A stretch of 64,000 nt of DNA, from assembly GCF_006546735.2 (NCBI RefSeq), contig NZ_VICD02000007.1, forward strand, positions 1-64,000. The letters run 5' to 3'. This document shows positions 57,501 through 64,000 of the stretch, piece by piece. Each line of letters begins with the position of its first letter. The first letter of the stretch is position 1. The position numbers and the translations under genes are program-made. This stretch comes from Marilutibacter maris (lineage in GTDB: Bacteria > Pseudomonadota > Gammaproteobacteria > Xanthomonadales > Xanthomonadaceae). Below the pieces are notes generated by a model. The model saw nothing but the letters and a program-made list of their open reading frames with translations, had not been told where the DNA came from and searched no databases.

Positions 57501-59014
57501 GCGAGCTGGCCGCTGGTCACACCCTGCTGCGCGTCACCCGTGCCGGCATCGACACCTACCAGCAGCCGGTGGTGTACATGCACCGCGACTGTGAAGTCTG
57601 CCGCTCGGAAGGCTTTGCCGCGATGACTCGCGTGAGGCTAGACGTGGGTTCGCGCACGCTGGTGGCGACTCTGAACGTGGTCGTGGACGATCGGCTCGGC
57701 CTGGACGAGGTGGCGCTCTCGGAGACCGCGTGGACGCTGCTCGATCCCATGCCCGATGTCCTTGCCCGGGTCCGGCACGCGGAACCCGCGGCGTCGGCAG
57801 GCGCGCTCCGCGCCAAGGTGTTCGGGGCACGGCTGGACGACGCGCAGTACCTCGCCCTGGTGCAGGACGTGATAGAAAGCAGGCTGTCGGACCTGGAGCT
57901 TGCCGCCTTCGTCACGGCCAGCGCGGGCGACCGCCTCGACAACGTCGAGACGACCGCGCTGACGCGGGCCATGATCGCGGTTGGCCAGCGCCTGGACTGG
58001 GGCGATGGGCCGGTGCTGGACAAGCACTGCGTCGGCGGCCTGCCGGGCAATCGCACCACCCCGATCGTGGTGGCCATCGTGGCCGCGCTGGGCTACCGCA
58101 TCCCGAAGACGTCCTCGCGCGCCATCACATCGCCCGCGGGCACCGCCGACACCATGGAAGTGATGGCGCCGGTGGCGCTCGACCTGGCGGCGATGCGGCG
58201 GGTGGTGGAGCGCGAGGGCGGCTGCATCGTCTGGGGCGGCAACGTGCGCCTGAGCCCGGCCGACGACATCCTGATCCGGGTCCAGCGGCCGCTGGATTTC
58301 GACAGCGACGGCCAACTGGTCGCCAGCGTGCTGTCGAAGAAGATCGCGGCGGGCTCCACCCACGTGCTGATCGACATGCCGGTGGGTCCGACCGCCAAGG
58401 TGCGCAGTGAGGCTGCGGCCGACAGCCTCGGCTCGCGGCTTGCACACACCGCCAGCGCGCTTGGATTGCAGCTGGCCATCCATCGCTCCGACGGCACCCA
58501 GCCGGTGGGTCGGGGCATCGGCCCGGCGCTCGAGGCGCACGATGTGCTCAAGGTGCTGCGCAACGCCACCGACGCACCGGCCGACCTGCGCGAACGCGCG
58601 CTTGCGCTGTCGGCGGCGCTGCTGGACATGGCACCGGGCAGCAGCGCCGGCACCGGACTGGAGCGCGCGCGCAGCGTGCTGGATTCCGGAAGGGCGCTGG
58701 CCAAGTTCCTGGCGATCTGCGAAGCCCAGGGAGGCTTCCGCGAACCGGCGCGGGCGCCATTCACCGCCGATGTTCCGGCATCCGCGTCGGGCCGCATCAC
58801 GGAAATCGACAACCGCAGGCTGGCCAAGCTGGCCAAGTTGGCCGGCGCACCCACATCCCCCACCGCCGGCCTGGAAACGAGTCTGCGCGTCGGCGATGCG
58901 GTCGAGCGCGGACAGCCTCTGCTGACCCTGCATGCGGAGTCTCCGGGCGAGCTGGCCTATGCGCTGGAGCACGCCGCCACCTTGCAACCCTTCGTCCTTG
59001 GAGAGGTTCCATGA
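57497..59014 (+). CDS. AMP phosphorylase-like (thymidine phosphorylase family), 505 aa
   Basis: The length (505) and an N-terminal extension of about 85 residues fit archaeal AMP phosphorylase (about 503 aa) rather than DeoA (440). The signature DKHCVGGLPGNRTT near 174-187 has the PGN form of AMP phosphorylases, not DKHSTGGVGD of thymidine phosphorylase. Other blocks are AKVFGARLDDAQYLALVQDV, TSSRAITSPAGTADTMEVMA, DDILIRVQRPLDFDSDGQLV and STHVLIDMPVGPTAKVRSEA. Expected reaction: NMP + Pi to base + ribose 1,5-bisphosphate. Such genes are often labelled 'thymidine phosphorylase'. Substrate is inferred from the motif. Confidence 0.85.
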   Translation: MSELAAGHTLLRVTRAGIDTYQQPVVYMHRDCEVCRSEGFAAMTRVRLDVGSRTLVATLNVVVDDRLGLDEVALSETAWTLLDPMPDVLARVRHAEPAASAGALRAKVFGARLDDAQYLALVQDVIESRLSDLELAAFVTASAGDRLDNVETTALTRAMIAVGQRLDWGDGPVLDKHCVGGLPGNRTTPIVVAIVAALGYRIPKTSSRAITSPAGTADTMEVMAPVALDLAAMRRVVEREGGCIVWGGNVRLSPADDILIRVQRPLDFDSDGQLVASVLSKKIAAGSTHVLIDMPVGPTAKVRSEAAADSLGSRLAHTASALGLQLAIHRSDGTQPVGRGIGPALEAHDVLKVLRNATDAPADLRERALALSAALLDMAPGSSAGTGLERARSVLDSGRALAKFLAICEAQGGFREPARAPFTADVPASASGRITEIDNRRLAKLAKLAGAPTSPTAGLETSLRVGDAVERGQPLLTLHAESPGELAYALEHAATLQPFVLGEVP

Positions 59015-59925
59015 CCCGTGTGCTGATGCCTTTCCCGGCCGATGCAGCATTGGCCAGCACCATGAACCAGGCTATGCAGGCGCGCATTGCAGCTGTGGCC
59101 TGGCGGCACTTTCCCGACGGCGAGTCGCTGGTGACCCTGGAGGACTCTCTGGCTGGCACGGATGTGGCCATCCTGGCCAGCCTGCGCCACGCCGATGCCC
59201 TGGCCCTCCCGTTGCGTTTCGCCGCCCGAACGGCGCGCGAGTTCGGAGCGCGCTCGGTCGGCCTGATCGCGCCCTACCTGGGGTACATGCGCCAAGACAA
59301 GCGTTTCCATGGTGGTGAAGCGGTCAGCACCCCTCTGTTTGCCCAGTTCCTGGAGGAGGCGTTCGACTGGCTGGTGACCGTGGACCCGCACCTGCACCGC
59401 GTCGAGCGTCTGCAATCGCTCTACCAAATGCCGACGGCCCATGTGTCGGCAACGCCGGCCATGGCGCGCTGGATCGCCGAGACCGTCCCCGACGCGGTTC
59501 TGATTGGACCCGACAGCGAGAGCGAGCAATGGGTCGCCGACATCGCCGCCCGCTCCGGCATGCCCTGGCAGGTGCTGACCAAGGAGCGGCACGGCGACTA
59601 TGACGTGCGCGTGAGCCTGCCCGACCCGGCGGCCGTAGCCGGCCGCACCCCGGTGCTGATCGACGACATCGTGTCGTCAGGCCACACGATCCTGGAAACC
59701 CTCGCGCACCTGCGCCAGCTGTCCCTGCCGCCGCCGCTGCTGGTCGCCATCCATCCGGTGTTCGCGGGCGATGCTTATGCCCGCCTGCAGGAGGCGGGCC
59801 TGGCCCGCATCGTGAGCACCGACACCATTCCCCACCCGTCGAACGCGATTGCGCTCGGCGCGGACCTTGCCGCTGCGGCCTCGACACTGATGACCGCGTC
59901 GACCGATTCCCCGGAGGACCCATGA
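59011..59925 (+). CDS. prs: ribose-phosphate pyrophosphokinase (PRPP synthetase), 304 aa
   Basis: Two phosphoribosyltransferase-fold halves: WRHFPDGESLVTLEDS, YLGYMRQDKRFHGGEAVSTP (ATP-binding flexible loop), VTVDPHLHRVERL near 127, and the PRPP loop VLIDDIVSSGHTILETL near 215. Makes PRPP from ribose 5-phosphate and ATP. It is shorter and more divergent than a housekeeping Prs (about 315 aa), closer to the non-allosteric archaeal type. It is probably a second copy dedicated to this operon. ATGA overlaps on both sides. The symbol follows the enzyme; it may not be the essential Prs. Confidence 0.88.
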   Translation: MTRVLMPFPADAALASTMNQAMQARIAAVAWRHFPDGESLVTLEDSLAGTDVAILASLRHADALALPLRFAARTAREFGARSVGLIAPYLGYMRQDKRFHGGEAVSTPLFAQFLEEAFDWLVTVDPHLHRVERLQSLYQMPTAHVSATPAMARWIAETVPDAVLIGPDSESEQWVADIAARSGMPWQVLTKERHGDYDVRVSLPDPAAVAGRTPVLIDDIVSSGHTILETLAHLRQLSLPPPLLVAIHPVFAGDAYARLQEAGLARIVSTDTIPHPSNAIALGADLAAAASTLMTASTDSPEDP

Positions 59926-62384
59926 ACCTGCATCTCAACTGCTGCACCGCCGACCAGCTGTTGGCCGCCGAGCGCCAGCGGATCCTTGAACTCGCCGACG
60001 CCCACCGGCAGGCCGATCCCGCGTTCGCCCACTGGGCGGCCGGCTACGGGGTGATCCGACATGACCCGCTTACCCAGCTCCGGGTCCGCCAGATGGTGCA
60101 CGAGCTGGTCGCCCTGGGCCGCACGCCGGATGCCGGCACCGCATGGCAGCGGCTCGCCGCGGCCGACCGCGTCACCAGCGCCGGCATGTGGCTGGTGGCG
60201 CACATGACCTACAGCCAGCGCGTTCGTACCGACGGCGCGGCCCTGGAGGTCGATGATTTCAAGACCACGCCTGAAGGCCACACCGGCGGGTCCCTCAACA
60301 TGGTGCCCGCCTACGCCGGCTACCTGCTGATGGATTCCCTGGATGGCGTCACCCGCGCGTGGATGATGGGCCAGGGGCACTGCGTGGCCGCCATCGACGC
60401 GCTGAACGTGCTGGTTGGCAACATGACCGACCGGCACGCCGAACGTTACGACCGCACCGGCGAAGGGCTGAGCCGGTTCGTAAGCGACTTCTATGCCTAC
60501 ACCCTCAATCCGGACGGAACGCCGGCGTCGCCCCTCGGCTCCCACGTCAATGCGCACACCGCCGGGGGCGTGATGGAAGGCGGCTATCTCGGCTTTGCCG
60601 AGCTGCAGTACGTGCATGCGCCGCTCAAGGATGAACGCCTGGTCGCCTTCCTCAGCGACGGTGCGTTCGAGGAACAGCGTGGCAGCGACTGGGCGCCACG
60701 CTGGTGGCGCGCCGAGGACAGCGGACTGGTCAGCCCGATCATCATCCTCAACGGGCGCCGCATCGAACAGCGCAGCCAGATCACCCAGCAGGGCGGCGAG
60801 CGGTGGCTGGACCGGCACCTGCGATTGAACGGCTTTGATCCGATCGCGCTGGACGGGCGCGATCCGGCCAGCATCGCGTGGGGCATCCACGTGATGGAGT
60901 CGCGCCTGCAAGCGGGCGCCGCTGTTCCCGCCGACGTGCGGCTGCCCTATGGCATCGCCGAAACCGTCAAGGGCTTCGGCTTCCCCGGCGCCGGGACCAA
61001 CGCCTCGCACAACTTGCCGCTGCCGGGGAATCCGGCGAAGGATGCCGCGGCGCGCACGCTCTTCAATGAAGGCGCAGCGGCGCTGTTCGTGGCCGCGTCG
61101 GAGCTCGAGCAGGCCGTTGCCGCACTCAACAGCCACGATCTCCAGCAGCGGGTGCGCGAGCGCGACCATGCGCTGGCCGATCGCCAGGTGGAACCGCCCC
61201 GCGTCCCGGCGATCGCCGACCGCGGCGCCGGCGGCGAGAGCTCGCCGATGACCGCGCTCGACGAGCAGTTTGTCGCGATCGCCGAAGCGAACCCGGGCCT
61301 GCGCGTGCGCGTGGGCAATCCCGACGAGCTGCGCAGCAACAAGCTCGACCGCACCCTGGACGCGATGAAGCACCGGGTGCATGAGCCCGAGCCCGGCGTC
61401 GCCGAATCGCCCACCGGCGCGGTCATCACCGCGCTCAACGAGGAAGCCGTGGTCTGCGCCGCACTCGGCAACAAGGGCGGGCTGAACCTGGTGGTCACCT
61501 ACGAGGCGTTCGCACCGAAGATGCTGGGCGCCGTGCGCCAGGAGCTGATCTTCGCCCGCCATCAGGCGCAGGCGGGACGTCCGCCCGGCTGGCTGGGCGT
61601 GCCCCTGGTGCTGACCTCCCACACCTGGGAGAACGCGAAGAACGAGCAGTCGCATCAGGATCCGACCATGGCCGAGGCGCTGCTGGGCGAAATGGCCGAC
61701 ATTTCGCGCGTGGTGTTTCCCCCGGACGCCAATGGCGCCGCCGCGGCCCTCGCCCACGCCTACGCGCAACGCGGCACGGTCACCACCCTGGTCGTCCCCA
61801 AGCGCCCGGTGCCGCATGAGCTGACGCCACAGCAGGCCGAGGCGCTGGCCGTGACCGGCGCAACCTGCCTGGCCGGCGATCCGGCGACGGCGGCGATCCT
61901 GCTGGTGGCCACCGGCGCGTACCAGCTGCAGGAAGTGCGTCGCGCGCAGGCGCGCCTGGCCGAACGCGGGGTGTCGGCCGCGATCGTCTATCTCGGCGAG
62001 CCCGGCCGGTTCCGCGCGCCGCGCGATCCGGAGGAGGCGCGGTACGTGCACTCCGACAGCGCGGTCCAGGCGCTGTTCCCGGTGGGCCGACCGCGCGTAT
62101 TCGTCACCCACACCCGCCCCGAACCCTTCCTCGGCGCCCTGCGCCGGCTCGACACCGGCCCGGCCACCACCGCGGCGCTGGGCTTCGTCAACCGCGGCGG
62201 CACGCTGGACGTGCCCGGCCTGCTGTTCGCCAACCGCAGCACCTGGGCGCACGTGGTCGACGCGGCCGCGGGCGTCCTCGGCGAGTCCCGTGGCAGCCTG
62301 TTGTCGGAAGCGGAGCTGGCGGCAGTGGATGGTCGCGGCGATCCGGCCACCGTCCTGCGCCCGGAAACGGGACAGGCGTCGTGA
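59922..62384 (+). CDS. xfp: xylulose 5-phosphate/fructose 6-phosphate phosphoketolase, 820 aa
   Basis: This is a ThDP enzyme cutting xylulose 5-P (or fructose 6-P) with phosphate to acetyl phosphate and glyceraldehyde 3-P (or erythrose 4-P). Family blocks are all present: HWAAGYGVIRHDPLTQLRVR-like start, KTTPEGHTGGSLNMVPAYAG near 111-130, GQGHCVAAIDALN, SHVNAHTAGGVMEGGYLGFA, LSDGAFEEQRGSDWAPRWWR, FPGAGTNASHNLPLPGNP near 355, and SHTWENAKNEQSHQDPTMAE near 565. Length fits (790-825). Acetyl phosphate can feed acetate kinase for ATP; no ackA is seen in the window. ATGA overlap with prs. Confidence 0.95.
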   Translation: MNLHLNCCTADQLLAAERQRILELADAHRQADPAFAHWAAGYGVIRHDPLTQLRVRQMVHELVALGRTPDAGTAWQRLAAADRVTSAGMWLVAHMTYSQRVRTDGAALEVDDFKTTPEGHTGGSLNMVPAYAGYLLMDSLDGVTRAWMMGQGHCVAAIDALNVLVGNMTDRHAERYDRTGEGLSRFVSDFYAYTLNPDGTPASPLGSHVNAHTAGGVMEGGYLGFAELQYVHAPLKDERLVAFLSDGAFEEQRGSDWAPRWWRAEDSGLVSPIIILNGRRIEQRSQITQQGGERWLDRHLRLNGFDPIALDGRDPASIAWGIHVMESRLQAGAAVPADVRLPYGIAETVKGFGFPGAGTNASHNLPLPGNPAKDAAARTLFNEGAAALFVAASELEQAVAALNSHDLQQRVRERDHALADRQVEPPRVPAIADRGAGGESSPMTALDEQFVAIAEANPGLRVRVGNPDELRSNKLDRTLDAMKHRVHEPEPGVAESPTGAVITALNEEAVVCAALGNKGGLNLVVTYEAFAPKMLGAVRQELIFARHQAQAGRPPGWLGVPLVLTSHTWENAKNEQSHQDPTMAEALLGEMADISRVVFPPDANGAAAALAHAYAQRGTVTTLVVPKRPVPHELTPQQAEALAVTGATCLAGDPATAAILLVATGAYQLQEVRRAQARLAERGVSAAIVYLGEPGRFRAPRDPEEARYVHSDSAVQALFPVGRPRVFVTHTRPEPFLGALRRLDTGPATTAALGFVNRGGTLDVPGLLFANRSTWAHVVDAAAGVLGESRGSLLSEAELAAVDGRGDPATVLRPETGQAS

Positions 62385-62409
62385 GCGTGCCGGCCAGGAC
62401 CTCGCGCTG

Positions 62410-63999
62410 ATGGCCGGCACGGTGCGCCGCGGAGGTCAGATCGCCTGGGCCGGACTGAAGCTCGGAGTCGCCGTGCTGCGCCTGCGCCGGCGTGCACCCG
62501 ATCGGCTTCCCGCCTACATCAGCACCACCCTGGTGGGGCTCGGCACAACCTTCGTCAAGCTGGGCCAGGGCTTGAGCCTGCGCTGGGACCTGCTGCCGGC
62601 GCCCTATCGAGAGGCGCTGTCGCGACTGCACAGCGATGTGCCGGCGTTTCCTGCGGAGCAGGCGAGGCGCAGCGTCGAGCAGGCGTTCGGCGCACCGGTC
62701 GACGCGCTCTTCGCCAGCTTCGATGACAGGCCGCTGGCCGCGGCTTCAGTCGCCCAGATCCACCCGGCGCGCATGCATGACGGACGCGACGTGGTCGTCA
62801 AGATCACCCGCCCCGGCATCCATGCCCAAGTGCAGGCCGACCTGCGGCTGCTGCGGCGCACGGTGCGCGTGGCCCAGTGGCTGTGGCCGCCGCTCATGCG
62901 GCACCGCCCGCTCGAACTCGTCGACGAACTGGGTGCCTTCCTGCGCGACGAGATCGACATGCGCCACGAAGCACAGAACATGCGTCGCATGGCCAGGGTG
63001 CTTGACGCCCTGCCCGGCATCACCCAGCCACACGTCGTCGAACCTTACGCCGCCCGCGCCGTGATGGTCCAGGATCGAAGCCACGGCACCCGCCTCGAGG
63101 CCGCCTACGGAACAGCGGCCGCTCCCGCACTGGCGAGGGAGCTGCTGGATGCCTACGTGCATCAGGTGTTCGGCGCCGGCGTATTCCATGCAGATCCCCA
63201 TCCGGGGAATCTGTTCTTCTTCGACGACGGTCGCCTGTGCCTGCATGATTTCGGCTCGATCGGCGTGCTCGACCCGGCTTCCCGGCTCGCGCTGGGCGGC
63301 ATGGTCGAGGCCATCGCGGCCGACGATGCCGAGGGCGTGCTGGATGCGGCAATCGCCCTGGGATTCTTCCCGCCACAGGTCGAGCGACGCTCACATGTGC
63401 GAGAGATCCACCTGATCCTGGCCGAGATGGCCAGCCGCCCGCTGGCGGAATGGTCCATTGCCGAGGCGATCTGGCGCGTGGCACGCATTGGGCAGGGCGC
63501 TGGCTTCCGGCTACCCGCCCACCTGTTGGCCCTGATCCGCACGTTGTTCCTGGTCGAGAACACGCTGCGGGCACTGGATCCGGACATGGACCTGCTGGGC
63601 ACGCTGTCGGCGCAGGCAGCCGACGTCATGGCGATCGTCGACGCCAGCCGACCCGCGCGCCGTCCGCTGGCGATGCGGCTGGCACGCACCGCCCGCCAGC
63701 TGCCGCAGATCGCCACCGACCTGTTGCGACAGGCACAGCTGAGTGACGGACGACCCGCGTTCTCGGTGCACCACCACGGCCTGGCTCCCACGCACGAGGC
63801 GCTCGCGCGCACCGGCAACCGGCTGGCGCTGGCCCTGGTTACCCTGGGCCTCTACGTCAGCGGTGCCCTGCTCGCCCTGCACAGCACCGGTCCGCTACTG
63901 GCCGGACATCTGCCATGGCTGTCCGTCATCGCGTTCGCCGGCGCAGCGCTCCTGTCGCTGCGGCTCGTCGTTGCCATAGGACGGTCAGGCCACCTGTAA
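62410..63999 (+). CDS. ABC1/UbiB-family atypical kinase, 529 aa
   Basis: A membrane-anchored protein-kinase-like ATPase. Signatures: GTTFVKLGQGLSLRWDLLPA (KxGQ helix), AAASVAQIHPARMHDGRDVV (Ala-rich loop and Lys), DEIDMRHEAQNMRRMARVLD, FHADPHPGNLFFFDDGRLCL and LHDFGSIG (DFG-like). Two hydrophobic helices lie at the C-terminus (LALALVTLGLYVSGALLALH and WLSVIAFAGAALLSLRLVVA). UbiB proteins help ubiquinone biosynthesis by extracting lipid precursors, but this copy is outside a ubi operon and may serve membrane stress. It is 25 nt after the phosphoketolase stop, ending at the window edge. Confidence 0.9.
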   Translation: MAGTVRRGGQIAWAGLKLGVAVLRLRRRAPDRLPAYISTTLVGLGTTFVKLGQGLSLRWDLLPAPYREALSRLHSDVPAFPAEQARRSVEQAFGAPVDALFASFDDRPLAAASVAQIHPARMHDGRDVVVKITRPGIHAQVQADLRLLRRTVRVAQWLWPPLMRHRPLELVDELGAFLRDEIDMRHEAQNMRRMARVLDALPGITQPHVVEPYAARAVMVQDRSHGTRLEAAYGTAAAPALARELLDAYVHQVFGAGVFHADPHPGNLFFFDDGRLCLHDFGSIGVLDPASRLALGGMVEAIAADDAEGVLDAAIALGFFPPQVERRSHVREIHLILAEMASRPLAEWSIAEAIWRVARIGQGAGFRLPAHLLALIRTLFLVENTLRALDPDMDLLGTLSAQAADVMAIVDASRPARRPLAMRLARTARQLPQIATDLLRQAQLSDGRPAFSVHHHGLAPTHEALARTGNRLALALVTLGLYVSGALLALHSTGPLLAGHLPWLSVIAFAGAALLSLRLVVAIGRSGHL

Positions 64000-64000
64000 G

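Noticed and set aside
59775-62420. 881-codon open frame on the minus strand
   Set aside because: It lies opposite the clear phosphoketolase gene and reads as Arg/Gly/Val/His-rich shadow sequence without motifs; long antisense frames are usual in GC-rich DNA.

Overview
The window is GC-rich DNA (low-GC pockets only in the island, most clearly in hsdS) that reads as a gammaproteobacterial chromosome of the Lysobacterales (Xanthomonadaceae; Lysobacter, Luteimonas, Stenotrophomonas or relatives). The pointers are a Xanthomonas-type copL-copA-copB-copM-copG-copC-copD-copF copper operon, purT, a bacterial arginyl/leucyl-transferase (bpt), a DUF2007 membrane protein and many four-base ATGA gene overlaps. 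I recognise these from family knowledge; no search was run.

Layout. (1) 1-14085, housekeeping: rlmL (cut by the window edge), a hydrolase and a MOSC protein on the minus strand; then an AmpD-like amidase, tesB, a DUF2007 protein, a sigma factor with a membrane tail, a hemerythrin, an EF-hand protein, bpt, an exported EEP-family lipoprotein, purT, a lipoprotein, and a compact operon of SPFH protein, small membrane protein, ribbon-helix-helix regulator and DUF4177 protein behind two adjoining palindromes. (2) About 14086-28536, a defence island: SseB-like protein, KfrA-like coiled-coil protein divergent from a tyrosine recombinase, a three-gene CBASS cassette (E2-like protein, CD-NTase, HNH-SAVED effector), and a type I restriction-modification locus (lone half-HsdS, hsdM, hsdS, hsdR, YgjP-type metallopeptidase). 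(3) 28537-45100, copper: a frameshifted CDF transporter, the cop operon with extra NTF2-like, Csp-like and DUF305 genes, a CueR-like regulator, copZ, a phospholipase D family synthase and a second, frameshifted copper ATPase. (4) 45145-51574, a Cus-type tripartite RND copper/silver pump. (5) 51689-63999, a MerR-controlled gene train: MerR regulator, DUF2933 protein, isoprenylcysteine methyltransferase family protein, a P1B ATPase with an unusual CPD motif, a small exported protein, a beta-CASP nuclease, an AMP-phosphorylase-like enzyme, a PRPP synthetase, a phosphoketolase and an ABC1/UbiB kinase.

How they work together. The cop and cus genes cover periplasmic copper oxidation and binding (CopA, CopB, CopC, CopG, CopM), cytosolic binding (Csp, CopZ), inner-membrane export (CopF and the second ATPase) and cross-envelope export (CusCBA). 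Two sites with the same 13-mer and a 19-bp spacer precede copF and copZ and suit the CueR-like regulator between them. The last gene train is the best candidate for an under-described system: it places an RNase, an NMP phosphorylase, a PRPP synthetase and a phosphoketolase behind a metal ATPase and a perfect MerR-type operator, which suggests stress-induced RNA/nucleotide recycling into PRPP and acetyl phosphate. In the island, the CBASS and restriction genes diverge from one 77-bp gap that carries a perfect 9-bp inverted repeat.
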